Assembly (NCBI RefSeq): GCF_000975055.1
Contig: NZ_BBRB01000002.1
Coordinates: 186,001-250,000, forward strand
From: Demequina sediminicola
GTDB lineage: Bacteria > Actinomycetota > Actinomycetes > Actinomycetales > Demequinaceae
Direction: 5' to 3'
DNA length: 64,000 nucleotides
Positions 1-8,575 of this stretch are shown piece by piece (position 1 is the first letter of the stretch; each line of letters begins with the position of its first letter). The position numbers and the translations under genes are program-made. The notes beneath the pieces were generated by a model. The model saw nothing but the letters and a program-made list of their open reading frames with translations, did no database searches and was not told the DNA's origin.

Positions 1-1
1 G

Positions 2-1033
2 GGACGTTTCTGCTCGTATTTGGGATACGCGCGCGCAGCGATGCTCGGACTCGCCGTGCTGGCTGGTGGTGCGGTCCTGTGCTGGCTGTCAGGCGAACTG
101 ATCTCGTTGACGGTGGGTGTCATGCTCGTAGGGGTGGGGCACGCGGTCTATCACGTGGCACGCCAGGGCCAGATCGCCCGTTTCATTCCACCTACTCACC
201 GTGCTCGGGCGTTGACCACGTTGGCCGGCATCTGGCGCATTGCCAACTTCATCGGCCCGCTGGTGGGAGCTGCCATCATCGCGGCGTGGGGCTTGCCCGC
301 GAGCTATGCGTTTGCTGCCATCACCGTGGTGGTGGCAATGGCGGCCCTTGCTGTGTCTCCCGCGTGGGGGGACCGCGCGCGGCCACACGAGCATGCCCAC
401 GCCTCAGCGGTTTCGGTGATTCGTGCCAATGCATCGGTCCTGGGCACGCTGGGGATGGCAGTGATGTTTACGGGCGCGGTGCGTGGCGTGCGTATCTTGG
501 TGATCCCGCTGTGGGCCGAACACATCGGCGCTACCGATTCGATGGTGTCGTTGATCTTCGCGCTGTCCGCTGGTGTTGACATGTTGCTGTTTTATCCCGC
601 TGGGATTGTCGCCGACAGGTGGGGCCGGGCGTGGACTGTGGTGCCCTCTACTGTGCTCATCGCGCTGGGGCTGGTGCTGCTGCCTTTCACGACCACCCCT
701 GTGATGGTGGCGGTGGCCGCGATGATCATTGGTTTTGGCAATGGGTGGGGTTCGGGTGCACTGATGACTCTGGGCAATGATGCTGCCCCGGCCGTGGGAC
801 GTGACATGTTCATTGGGATCTGGACGATCTTGGTTGATGTCGGGGGATTGGTGGGACCAGCTGCGGTCTCGGCTGTCGCCGTGGCCTCGCTCCCCTGGAG
901 TTTGTGGGGAATCGGCGCAGTGGGACTGGTGACGTCGGGTGCGCTCGCGGCTTGGGTGCCTCGCAAGCCGGTCGATGGGGCGGCGGTTCTTGAGCAGGGT
1001 AAGCCTGAGGAAACGGGTCCTACTGGAAGTTGA
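2..1033 (+). CDS. MFS transporter, 3' part (cut by the window edge)
   Basis: The reading frame is open to the first base, so the true start and the first membrane helices lie outside the window. About 340 residues are visible. They are strongly hydrophobic, with roughly ten membrane-spanning stretches, a cytoplasmic loop rich in His, Arg and Ala near the middle, and the motif DRWGRAW after a helix, which fits the major facilitator loop signature (G-x-x-x-D-R-x-G-R-x). The substrate cannot be told; the fold resembles drug and sugar efflux members. The stop overlaps the end of the convergent CAP-domain gene by 14 bp, so the two share their 3' ends and there is no room for a terminator between them. 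Confidence 0.8.
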   Translation, partial: GRFCSYLGYARAAMLGLAVLAGGAVLCWLSGELISLTVGVMLVGVGHAVYHVARQGQIARFIPPTHRARALTTLAGIWRIANFIGPLVGAAIIAAWGLPASYAFAAITVVVAMAALAVSPAWGDRARPHEHAHASAVSVIRANASVLGTLGMAVMFTGAVRGVRILVIPLWAEHIGATDSMVSLIFALSAGVDMLLFYPAGIVADRWGRAWTVVPSTVLIALGLVLLPFTTTPVMVAVAAMIIGFGNGWGSGALMTLGNDAAPAVGRDMFIGIWTILVDVGGLVGPAAVSAVAVASLPWSLWGIGAVGLVTSGALAAWVPRKPVDGAAVLEQGKPEETGPTGS

Positions 1034-1931
1034 CCGTGGAGAACCAGGCGTTGCCATCGCTGGTGACGGCCATGCCCGCGCCCATGTAGGAGTATGCGGG
1101 GTTCATCATGTTGACGCAGTGGCCGTAAGACTCGATCCACTCTTTGTGCGCTTGGTTAGCGGCACTTCCCTGCGACTTGCCCGCGGAACTGTACGACGCC
1201 GCGACGTTCTCGCCACCAGCGGGACGGTTGGGGTTGTGGTCCATGGTGTCGATGAGGTCACCGGGAGTTTGCGCGTCACGGCGGGCCATGTCCTGAGACC
1301 AGGCCGTCGCTACAGAGGCGAGGCTTCCCGACCACGAGAGCGGGTGGATGCCCAGGCGTGCCCGCTCGGTGTTCGCCGCCGAGAGAAACCCGGAGGCGCT
1401 ATAGGCGCTGGCGGTCACTGAGGGTGATGAGCAGAACGCAGTATGCGACTGTGGGGTTGAAGCCTGTGCCGATCCGCCGGAAGAGCCGCTGGACGAGCCG
1501 CCGCCAGATGATCCATTGGACGAGCCACCACCGTGGCTGCCGCCCGAATTTCCACTGGGCGCAGCGGGTGGAGGTGTCACCACGGGTTCTGGTGGCAAGG
1601 ACACACTGATCTTGGGCGTGGACTGTTCAAAGGAGGCCAACTCCGTATCGGCGGCACTCACTGGCTCCACGACGACCTCAACGCCTGCAGCGTCGGCGCT
1701 GTCCTGTACAGATGCGCCTTGTGCGGATGCGCCCTGATCGGACGCGTCACTGTGGAGGGCCGATGCCGTGGCGCCGTCAGCGCTGGTGGCGGCATCGTCT
1801 GTGCTCCAGAAGCCTGCGGCGGCACCCGTGGTGCCGACGACAGCGAGTGGAACGAGAGCGAGCAGGAGAACTCCGGTGGGGAAACGTCGAGTAGTGGTCT
1901 CGACAGGGGTTGTCTCCTGCGGTGCGCTCAT
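1020..1931 (-). CDS. secreted CAP-domain (SCP/PR-1-like) protein
   Basis: 303 residues. An N-terminal hydrophobic stretch (about residues 18-40, GVLLLALVPLAVVGTTGAAA) is a signal peptide or anchor. Next comes an acidic/Ala-rich segment, then a Pro- and Gly/Ser-rich linker around residues 115-155, then a CAP domain from about residue 175 to the end. CAP hallmarks are FLSAANTERARLGIHPLSW, GENVA, HKEWIESYGHCVNMMNP and the ending WFSTVNFQ. Bacterial CAP proteins are secreted; their activity is mostly unknown. The ATG overlaps the serC stop (ATGA), so translation is probably coupled to serC, an odd pairing of a cell-surface protein with serine biosynthesis. Confidence 0.85.
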   Translation of the reverse strand: MSAPQETTPVETTTRRFPTGVLLLALVPLAVVGTTGAAAGFWSTDDAATSADGATASALHSDASDQGASAQGASVQDSADAAGVEVVVEPVSAADTELASFEQSTPKISVSLPPEPVVTPPPAAPSGNSGGSHGGGSSNGSSGGGSSSGSSGGSAQASTPQSHTAFCSSPSVTASAYSASGFLSAANTERARLGIHPLSWSGSLASVATAWSQDMARRDAQTPGDLIDTMDHNPNRPAGGENVAASYSSAGKSQGSAANQAHKEWIESYGHCVNMMNPAYSYMGAGMAVTSDGNAWFSTVNFQ

Positions 1932-3055
1932 AACAGTTGCTTCTCCAAAAGCCAGTCCAGGCAGCGGGTCAAGGCCGTGACGTCATCAGGATCGACGGAC
2001 GGGAACGTGCCCACGCGGATCTGATTGCGTCCCAGTTTGCGGTACGGATCGATATCCACCACCCCGTGAGCACGCAAAATCGAGATCAGCGAGTTCACTT
2101 CTACCGATGGTGTGAGATCGACGGTAACGACCACATGGGAGCGAGCGGAAGGGTTTGTGACAAATGCCTCAACTTGCGCAGTTCGGTCAGCCCACGCATA
2201 CAGGCGCGAAGAGGACTCCCTGGTGCGTGCCGTGGTGAACTCCATGCCACCGTTGGCGAGCATCCATTCGAGTTGGTTGCGCATCATGACCAGTGGAGCC
2301 AGCGCCGGTGTGTTGTAGGTCTGGTTCTTGCGGGAGTTGTCGACCGCGGTGGCGAGGTTGAGGGTCGCGGGGATGTAGCGCCCGCTTGCGGCGATCTTCT
2401 CGATGCGCGCGATTGCCGCCGGGGACATCAGCGCAAACCACAAGCCACCGTCGGCTCCAAAGCTCTTCTGCGGAGCAAAGTAGTAGACGTCGACCTGCGT
2501 GGGGTCTAATGCGAGCCCGCCCGCCGCCGAGGTGCCGTCGACCACTGTCAGCGCGCCAGCATCGGCCCCTTCCGGGCGCGCGACCGGCGCCATCGCGCCT
2601 GTCGATGTCTCGTTGTGTGGCCATGCGTAGACGTCAATTCCCTTGCGGGCAACGGGAGTCGCGATGTCACCGGCGGAGGCAGTGATGACGTCCGGGTCCT
2701 GGAGGTGCGGCGCAGTGCGCGTCACCTCGGTGAACTTGCTGCCAAACTCGCCAAACTCGCAGTGCTGCGCGCGCGTCTCGACCAAGGAGAATGCCGCGGC
2801 GTCCCAAAAGGACGTCGAACCGCCGTTGCCCAAGATCACTTCGTAGCCCTCGGGGAGCGAATAGAGCTCGGCAAGCATGCGGCGCACATCGCCCACGAGA
2901 TCCTTGACGGGGGCTTGGCGGTGCGAGGTGCCCATCACCTGGGGTTGCGCATCGACGATCGCCTGAATCTGCTCATCACGCACGCGCGAGGGGCCTGCTC
3001 CAAACCGTCCGTCGCGGGGCAGCAATTCTGAAGGAATCTTCACATCGTTCGACAT
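1928..3055 (-). CDS. serC: phosphoserine aminotransferase
   Basis: 375 residues, the usual size for the actinobacterial SerC type. It converts 3-phosphohydroxypyruvate and glutamate to phosphoserine and 2-oxoglutarate in serine synthesis, using PLP. Visible marks are the N-terminal FGAGPSR, the glycine loop GNGGSTSFWDAAAFSL, and FAPQKSFGADGG, whose Lys (about residue 197) is the expected PLP lysine. The frame stays open further upstream, but the ATG at 3055 (MSNDVKIPSELLPRDGRFG) gives the normal family N terminus. It diverges from manA across 42 bp, so both promoters must sit in or overlap this gap. Confidence 0.95.
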   Translation of the reverse strand: MSNDVKIPSELLPRDGRFGAGPSRVRDEQIQAIVDAQPQVMGTSHRQAPVKDLVGDVRRMLAELYSLPEGYEVILGNGGSTSFWDAAAFSLVETRAQHCEFGEFGSKFTEVTRTAPHLQDPDVITASAGDIATPVARKGIDVYAWPHNETSTGAMAPVARPEGADAGALTVVDGTSAAGGLALDPTQVDVYYFAPQKSFGADGGLWFALMSPAAIARIEKIAASGRYIPATLNLATAVDNSRKNQTYNTPALAPLVMMRNQLEWMLANGGMEFTTARTRESSSRLYAWADRTAQVEAFVTNPSARSHVVVTVDLTPSVEVNSLISILRAHGVVDIDPYRKLGRNQIRVGTFPSVDPDDVTALTRCLDWLLEKQLL

Positions 3056-3097
3056 GGGGTTAAGCGTAGTGGCGAGCCAACTGGCAGACTTGCGCCT

Positions 3098-4252
3098 GTG
3101 CATCTGATCAGCCCCGTGCTCCGCCACTATGCGTGGGGTACCCACGAGGACATTCCACGGATGCTCGGAGTGGCTGCGACGGACGAGCCTGTGGCCGAGG
3201 CGTGGTGGGGCGCACACGACTCTGGCCCATCGAGGCTCGACGCCGAGGGGCTCCCGCTTGACGAGCTCATTGCGCGCGAGCCGGCAGGAATGTTGGGGGA
3301 GTCGGCGGCTGAGCACTGGGGTCCGCGGTTGCCGTACTTATTGAAGGTGCTGTCAATCGGGAAGCCCCTCTCTATCCAGGTGCATCCGACGCTGGATCAG
3401 GCGCGTACGGGCTTCTCAGAGGAACAACGGGGCACGGGTGGGGCTCCGCACCACTTCCTCGATCCCTTCCACAAGCCGGAGATGGTCGTCGCGGTGACGC
3501 CGATGGAGATTCTTGCGGGCGTGAGGCCTGTGCGGGATACCGCCATCGACCTGCGGTCGTTGGAAACCGTCCGCGCGTCGGAACTCGCGGACATCCTTGA
3601 AGCGGCGGGAGACATTCGCGCCTTTATCCATGAAGCACTCTCCGCGGGTGTGGGCCCGGACACGCTCGACGCTCTCGCTCGCGCCGGACAAAGGGCCGAT
3701 GCTGGCTCATCGCTCGCAGCTGCCGCACGAACGTTGCACCACTTTCCTGGCGATGCGGGAGCGGTGGTCGCCTTGGGTATGCACCGTGTTGCCCTAGCGC
3801 CGGGGGAGTCGCTGTTTGTTGGCGCGGGTGTCCTGCACTCGTACCAGTCGGGGTTGGGCCTTGAGATTATGGCCAACTCTGACAATGTCGTGAGGGCCGG
3901 ACTCACGCCCAAGCCGGTGAATGTTCCCCTGCTTCTTGAGCTCCTTGAGCCTCGCGAGTGTGCGCCCGCCCTTCCCACTGTCCACAGTGAGGGTGCTGCA
4001 CGTCATCTCGTGACCGAAGCTCAGGAGTTTGCGCTCACGATCGTCACGGAGGGACGTGCGCAACTCCCGGCCGCACCACGCATCGTTTTGGCGTTGAACG
4101 GCGAAGCGACGTTGCACTGTGACGATGATCGGATTGTGCTGGAACCAGGCAAGGCAGCCTTTGTTCCCCATCATTGCGGTGTCCTCGACGTGACGACATC
4201 AGGTCAGGCGGTCGTTGCCCGCACCCCTTGGGAGACAGAACGCCACCACTAG
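3098..4252 (+). CDS. manA: mannose-6-phosphate isomerase, class I
   Basis: 384 residues. It interconverts fructose-6-phosphate and mannose-6-phosphate, feeding GDP-mannose and polyprenyl-mannose synthesis, which fits the protein mannosyltransferase at 24.1 kb. Zinc-site features of the type I cupin enzyme are visible: GKPLSIQVHP (Gln94, His96), the HKPEM segment and GAGVLHSYQSGLGLEIMANSDNVVRAGL (written in parts: GVLHSYQSGLGLEIMANSDN then VVRAGL). The start is GTG (MHLISPVLRHYAWGTHEDIP), which gives the normal N terminus. It heads a likely three-gene run with the UDP-glucose dehydrogenase 22 bp downstream and the DtxR-type regulator. Confidence 0.93.
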   Translation: MHLISPVLRHYAWGTHEDIPRMLGVAATDEPVAEAWWGAHDSGPSRLDAEGLPLDELIAREPAGMLGESAAEHWGPRLPYLLKVLSIGKPLSIQVHPTLDQARTGFSEEQRGTGGAPHHFLDPFHKPEMVVAVTPMEILAGVRPVRDTAIDLRSLETVRASELADILEAAGDIRAFIHEALSAGVGPDTLDALARAGQRADAGSSLAAAARTLHHFPGDAGAVVALGMHRVALAPGESLFVGAGVLHSYQSGLGLEIMANSDNVVRAGLTPKPVNVPLLLELLEPRECAPALPTVHSEGAARHLVTEAQEFALTIVTEGRAQLPAAPRIVLALNGEATLHCDDDRIVLEPGKAAFVPHHCGVLDVTTSGQAVVARTPWETERHH

Positions 4253-4274
4253 GTCGCGGACTAGAGTAGTGCGC

Positions 4275-5606
4275 ATGGCTGAACGGATTGCCGTCTTTGG
4301 GACGGGTTACTTGGGTGCAACACATGCCGCGGGTATGGCTGAACTGGGGCATGAAGTCCTCGGTGTCGACATTGACCCCGACAAGATCGCGCGTCTTGCC
4401 GCAGGGGAGGTGCCGTTCTACGAACCCGGGTTGCCTGAACTCCTCAGAAAGCACGTGGAGTCAGGTCGCCTGCGCTTCACGACCGACGCCACTGAGGCTG
4501 CGGCTTTCGCCGATGTGCACTTTATTGGTGTGGGCACACCACAGAAGAGTGGTGAATACGCCGCAGACGTCTCGCAAGTGGAATCGGTCATCGAGACTCT
4601 CGCGCCGCTGCTTGACCGTCCTGCCACGATCTTTGGAAAGTCGACAGTTCCCGTCGGCACCGCCGAGCGACTCTCCGCACGAGTGCGTGACATTGCCCCC
4701 GCGGGCGATCAGGTCACGCTTGCCTGGAACCCCGAGTTTCTGCGTGAAGGCTTTGCCGTCGAAGACACGCTACGCCCCGATCGTCTGGTGCTCGGCGTCG
4801 ACCGAGATGAACCGGGCCAGGCCGAGGAAGTGGCACGCCGCGTGTACGCCGACATGCTGGAGCGAGACACACCCTTCCTCGTCACGGACCTCGCGACAGC
4901 GGAACTGGTGAAGGTGAGTGCGAACGCATTCCTCGCGACCAAGATCAGTTTCATCAATGCCATCGCCGAGGTCTGCGAGGCCACGGGCGCCGATGTGCGC
5001 GACCTCGCCGATGCCATCGGGCACGACGACCGCATCGGCCGCAAGTTCCTGGGCGCTGGCCTGGGCTTTGGTGGAGGGTGCCTGCCCAAGGACATCCGTG
5101 CCTTCATGGCGCGTGCAGGTGAACTTGGCGTCGGCAATTCCTTGACGTTCCTGCAGGAAGTCGACACCGTCAACATGCGCCGCCGTGAACATGTGGTGGA
5201 GATGGCAGAAGCATTGGTGGGCGGGCTCGATGGCGTCCGCATCGCAGTTCTGGGTGCAGCGTTCAAGCCGAACAGTGACGACATTCGCGACTCTCCAGCC
5301 CTCGACGTTGCCGGGAAACTGCACCTGCGGGGTGCGGAAGTCGTTGTTCATGACCCACAGGCCAATGACAACGCTGCCCGTGTGTGGCCAACGCTGACGT
5401 ATGCGGAAGATGCCGCTGCGGCGTGCAAAGACGCACAGTTGGTGATTGTGGCCACTGAGTGGCAGCAATTCCGGGAGATTGATCCAGAAATCTTAGGCGC
5501 GACCGTCGCAGCCCGTCGTGTCATCGATGCGCGCAACTGCCTGCCCGCGCACGACTGGATCAATGCTGGTTGGGAGTACCGAGGGATGGGACGCCTGTCC
5601 AAATGA
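4275..5606 (+). CDS. ugd: UDP-glucose 6-dehydrogenase
   Basis: 443 residues. It oxidises UDP-glucose to UDP-glucuronate with two NAD+, for cell-envelope or capsule sugars. The N-terminal Rossmann loop is FGTGYLG (residues 8-14). The middle domain carries AELVKVSANAFLATKISFIN, and the catalytic cysteine lies in GFGGGCLPKD (Cys269). The C-terminal domain has GAAFKPNSDDIRDSPAL. The ATG at 4275 gives the standard start MAERIAVFG; upstream in-frame codons fall inside manA. Its stop overlaps the start of the DtxR gene (ATGA), so the regulator is translationally coupled to a sugar-nucleotide enzyme. Confidence 0.93.
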   Translation: MAERIAVFGTGYLGATHAAGMAELGHEVLGVDIDPDKIARLAAGEVPFYEPGLPELLRKHVESGRLRFTTDATEAAAFADVHFIGVGTPQKSGEYAADVSQVESVIETLAPLLDRPATIFGKSTVPVGTAERLSARVRDIAPAGDQVTLAWNPEFLREGFAVEDTLRPDRLVLGVDRDEPGQAEEVARRVYADMLERDTPFLVTDLATAELVKVSANAFLATKISFINAIAEVCEATGADVRDLADAIGHDDRIGRKFLGAGLGFGGGCLPKDIRAFMARAGELGVGNSLTFLQEVDTVNMRRREHVVEMAEALVGGLDGVRIAVLGAAFKPNSDDIRDSPALDVAGKLHLRGAEVVVHDPQANDNAARVWPTLTYAEDAAAACKDAQLVIVATEWQQFREIDPEILGATVAARRVIDARNCLPAHDWINAGWEYRGMGRLSK

Positions 5607-6304
5607 GTGACCTCATCGACACCACCGAGATGTATCTGCGGACTATCTACGAGCTCATCGAGGACGGGGTAGTGCCCATGCGGGCCCGGATCGCGGAGCA
5701 GCTCGACCACTCCGGCCCTACTGTGTCCCAGACCGTCGCTCGCATGGAACGCGATGGACTGGTGATCGTTGCCCCTGATCGCCACCTCGAACTGACTCAG
5801 CATGGCCGTGAGATCGCGGTGCGCGTGATGCGTAAGCACCGGCTCGCGGAACTGCTGTTGACCGACGTGATTGGGCTTGAGCTGCCCTACGTCCACGAGG
5901 AAGCGTGCCGATGGGAGCACGTGATGAGCGACCGGGTTGAACGTCGCCTGGTCGAGATGCTCGATGTTCCTCACACCTCGCCGTACGGAAACCACATTCC
6001 AGGGCTCGAAGAACTTGGTGTGGACGCTGGCGAGGCGGACAAGTCCGGTGCAGTAGCTCTTTCGAGTGTCGCGGATCCTGGCGTGACGAATTTCACTATC
6101 CACCGCATCGGCGAGGGCCCACAGGCCGCCGCAGGCTTCTTGGATGAAGCAGTGGAAATTGGGCTGGTTCCAGGAGCGACAGTCGACGCCGCGCTGACCG
6201 ATGGAGTTGTGGTGGTGACTGTAGCGGGCAGGACCCTTGAACTGTCCGTCGAGGCGGCCCGCCACGTGTTCGGAATCGCGGACTTGGCAAATCGTCACGA
6301 TTAG
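5603..6304 (+). CDS. DtxR/IdeR-family metal-dependent transcriptional regulator
   Basis: 233 residues, the length of actinobacterial DtxR/IdeR. The N-terminal winged helix (about residues 1-65) carries DTTEMYLRTIYELIEDGV and SGPTVSQTVARMERDGL, the recognition-helix region. The metal-binding dimerisation domain follows with RKHRLAELLLTDVIGL, HEEACRWEHVMSD and VERRLVEMLD, including the Cys, Glu and His positions used for Fe/Mn binding. A C-terminal SH3-like domain (about 150-233) is present. Iron versus manganese cannot be told from sequence. It overlaps the dehydrogenase gene by 4 bp and is followed by the structured leader of the NlpC/P60 gene. Confidence 0.92.
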   Translation: MSDLIDTTEMYLRTIYELIEDGVVPMRARIAEQLDHSGPTVSQTVARMERDGLVIVAPDRHLELTQHGREIAVRVMRKHRLAELLLTDVIGLELPYVHEEACRWEHVMSDRVERRLVEMLDVPHTSPYGNHIPGLEELGVDAGEADKSGAVALSSVADPGVTNFTIHRIGEGPQAAAGFLDEAVEIGLVPGATVDAALTDGVVVVTVAGRTLELSVEAARHVFGIADLANRHD

Positions 6305-6306
6305 GT

Positions 6307-6418
6307 AACATGGACGACTAGCAGTGCCGGGGACCCTGATGGCTTGGGTCACCAACTGGCGGGACTCGGAGTTCCCTCCGAGGAAGCAAAATTGCCAGGA
6401 ACATCGACGCGCCATGTT
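6307..6418 (+). promoter_or_regulatory. structured 5' leader of the NlpC/P60 gene (candidate cis-regulatory RNA)
   Basis: Four nested or adjacent stems can be drawn by hand: an outer 7-bp stem AACATGG (6307-6313) with CCATGTT (6412-6418); a GACCC/GGGTC hairpin (6332-6336, 6346-6350); CTGGC/GCCAG (6356-6360, 6394-6398); and inside that CTCGGAG/CTCCGAG (6365-6371, 6376-6382) with a TTCC loop. Actinobacterial NlpC/P60 and Rpf genes often sit behind c-di-AMP (ydaO) riboswitches, but I do not find that class's conserved core here, so the class is left open. The leader starts 2 bp after the regulator's stop. Confidence 0.55.
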
Positions 6419-6460
6419 TATGTCGCGCGGAAGGAACACAGCATCTTGAGGTACGGATAT

Positions 6461-7162
6461 ATGCGCGCCAAGACGCGTGCAGTAGCGGCTACGGCCGGTG
6501 CAGCACTCGTGGTGGTGCCCCTTACAGGAGCTGCCGCGGCAGCCCTCGTCACCCAGGACATTCCTACGGGAAACCTGTCCGCCGATTCGGCATCCATTGA
6601 AGACGTAGCAGCTGCAGACATCGCTGCAAGTGTCACCGCAGCCGGTGAGGCTGAGTACGACGTCAACACCCCTGACGTTGAATACTCCGCTAACCCCGAG
6701 CCGGTGTACACGCCCCCACCAGCCGAAGAATCCACCACTGACTCGGCTGCCTCTGAGTCAACGTCGGAGTCGACCACATCCACGAGCGCCGCTCGTGAGG
6801 TGTCGCAGTCGTCCGACGTCTCTGCCGCGATCTCCGGATCCGCAGTCGTCGCTGAGGCATCCAAGTACGTAGGCACGCCCTACGTTGGCGGCGGTTCGTC
6901 ACCTTCTGGCTTCGACTGCTCGGGACTCGTCTCGTATGTCTACGGCCAGTTGGGCATCTCGCTGCCGCGCACCTCGGGCGCCTACTACAACGTGGGAACG
7001 CGAGTCTCGACTCCGCAGCCGGGCGACATCATCGTTTCCCCGGGACACGTTGCGATCTACGCGGGCCCTAACTTGCAGATTGACGCACCGCGTCCCGGCA
7101 AGTCCGTGCAGTTCCGCTCGATCTGGCAGTCCAACCCCACCTACGTGCGGGTCACGGGCTAA
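6461..7162 (+). CDS. secreted NlpC/P60-family peptidoglycan endopeptidase
   Basis: 233 residues. The signal peptide is near the N terminus (VAATAGAALVVVPLTGAAAA), followed by a disordered Ser/Thr/Glu-rich linker to about residue 120, then the NlpC/P60 papain-like domain. The catalytic cysteine is in GFDCSGLVSYVYG (Cys153) and the histidine in PGHVAIYAG (His196). Family enzymes cleave D-Glu to diaminoacid bonds in wall stem peptides. The start is uncertain: ATG at 6461 or an in-frame TTG at 6446, which has AAGGA about ten bases upstream. It stands alone between a folded leader and a strong terminator. Confidence 0.9.
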   Translation: MRAKTRAVAATAGAALVVVPLTGAAAAALVTQDIPTGNLSADSASIEDVAAADIAASVTAAGEAEYDVNTPDVEYSANPEPVYTPPPAEESTTDSAASESTSESTTSTSAAREVSQSSDVSAAISGSAVVAEASKYVGTPYVGGGSSPSGFDCSGLVSYVYGQLGISLPRTSGAYYNVGTRVSTPQPGDIIVSPGHVAIYAGPNLQIDAPRPGKSVQFRSIWQSNPTYVRVTG

Positions 7163-7178
7163 CAGCCTCGATTGTCAC

Positions 7179-7214
7179 GAAGGCCGCCACCTCTTCACTG
7201 AGGTGGCGGCCTTC
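7179..7214 (+). terminator. strong hairpin after the NlpC/P60 gene
   Basis: A perfect 15-bp inverted repeat (GAAGGCCGCCACCTC and its complement) with a 6-base loop begins 16 bp after the stop codon. There is no long T tract, as is common in high-GC actinobacteria. Confidence 0.8.
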
Positions 7215-7299
7215 GTCGTTTCGCCGTGGCGAGCCTGCCGACACCTGGGCCATGTGCCGCCCAGTCGACCTCGCACTTACCAGTCGGTAGGCTAAAGCC

Positions 7300-8283
7300 A
7301 TGCGCAGCTCACATGTGTCCCGCCTTGACCGCTCCATCTCTGCGATCGGCCAAGGATGCTGGCAAATCGGCGCGGACTGGGGCGACGTTGCCTCGGAGAC
7401 CGCCCAAGAGATCCTCGCCGCAGCCGCCGATGCGGGCGTCACTTTCTTTGACACCGCCGATGTCTACGGCGACGGGCGTTCAGAACGTGCGGTAGGCGCG
7501 TTCCTCGCCCAGCGCCGCGATGCAGGGATCACCGTCGCCACCAAGATGGGACGACGCGCCGACCCCCACACGCCAGACGCGTACAACCTTGACAACTACC
7601 GCCGCTGGACAGATCGCTCCCGCGACAACCTCGGTGTCGACACGCTTGACCTCGTACAGCTCCACTGTCCACCAGAGGAAGTCCTCAACAACCCCCAGAC
7701 TTACGACGACCTCCGCACCCTGACGCAAGAAGGGCGTATCGCGCGATGGGGCGTCTCCGTTGAGACCTCGGCGCAAGCCCTCCGGGCCCTCGATGAACCG
7801 GACCTCGCGACGATCCAGATCATCCTCAACATTTTCCGCAGGAAGCCCCTCGACGAAGTGGTGCCACGAGCCAACGCCGCGGGAGTGGGCATCATCGCTC
7901 GAGTCCCCCTGGCATCGGGCCTCTTGTCCGGAAAATACAGCGAGGCGACGACCTTCGCTGAGAACGACCACCGCACGTTTAACCGTGACGGCAAGGCCTT
8001 CGACATCGGTGAGACATTTGCCGGGGTTCCCTACGAGGTCGGTGTGGAGGCTGCTCGCGAAGTGGCGCTCCTGACCCCTGAGGGCTGGACCACCGCTCAG
8101 ATGTCTCTTGCATGGATTGTTGCGGTCGGTGCTGGGACGGTGATCCCGGGTGCGTCCCGCCCGCAGCAGGCCCGCGACAACGCCGCAGCCGGTGCCATCG
8201 AATCACTCGATGACGCCACGTTAGCGGCGCTGAAGGCCATCTATGAGGAGCGCATTGCGCCTCACGTCGCTGAGCGTTGGTGA
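7300..8283 (+). CDS. aldo/keto reductase
   Basis: 327 residues, a (beta/alpha)8 NADPH-dependent oxidoreductase of the AKR superfamily. The catalytic tetrad is visible: Asp and Tyr in FFDTADVYGDG, Lys in ATKMGRR, and His in LVQLHCPP. Near the C terminus AGTVIPGASRPQQARDN matches the NADP-binding region. The fold is closest to YdhF/YajO-type general reductases; the substrate is unknown. The ATG at 7300 gives a normal N terminus. The gene is monocistronic, with a terminator before it and a tRNA after it. Confidence 0.9.
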   Translation: MRSSHVSRLDRSISAIGQGCWQIGADWGDVASETAQEILAAAADAGVTFFDTADVYGDGRSERAVGAFLAQRRDAGITVATKMGRRADPHTPDAYNLDNYRRWTDRSRDNLGVDTLDLVQLHCPPEEVLNNPQTYDDLRTLTQEGRIARWGVSVETSAQALRALDEPDLATIQIILNIFRRKPLDEVVPRANAAGVGIIARVPLASGLLSGKYSEATTFAENDHRTFNRDGKAFDIGETFAGVPYEVGVEAAREVALLTPEGWTTAQMSLAWIVAVGAGTVIPGASRPQQARDNAAAGAIESLDDATLAALKAIYEERIAPHVAERW

Positions 8284-8373
8284 TGGCCCGCAGCGGGGAC
8301 TGTGTGCGCCGGGCAGCGATGCTGGAGGATTCCTGACAACGACGCCGGGACGGTACCCTTATTGGTGCCCCGC

Positions 8374-8449
8374 GCGCCTGTAGCTCAGGGGATAGAGCAC
8401 CGCTCTCCTAAAGCGGGTGTCGGCAGTTCGAATCTGCCCAGGCGCACCA
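8374..8449 (+). tRNA. tRNA-Arg (anticodon CCT)
   Basis: A full cloverleaf can be drawn. The acceptor GCGCCTG pairs with CAGGCGC, the anticodon stem CCGCT/AGCGG holds loop CTCCTAA, the T arm is GGCAG-TTCGAAT-CTGCC, and CCA is encoded. The anticodon CCT reads the rare arginine codon AGG. Confidence 0.97.
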
Positions 8450-8575
8450 TTCCTGCCCTTGATGTCGGGCATCGTGCCGCTCTTGGCGGCCACGGAGCAG
8501 CCAAGAACCGTCATTTGACGACGCCGATGGGCGTGGTGGTCAACGTTCTCAGCCGCGGCTAGGTACCGTAGGACA

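Noticed and set aside
6307..6418. Calling the NlpC/P60 leader a c-di-AMP riboswitch
   Set aside because: Context fits, but the conserved core bases I know for that class are not present, so only a structured leader is claimed.
5348..6439. 363-codon minus-strand open frame
   Set aside because: It lies wholly opposite the UDP-glucose dehydrogenase and DtxR genes and has shadow-like composition (His, Arg and Gln rich, no domain).
8302..8562. 86-codon plus-strand frame with APVAQGIEHRSPKAGVGSSN
   Set aside because: It is the direct translation of tRNA-Arg, another familiar artefact.
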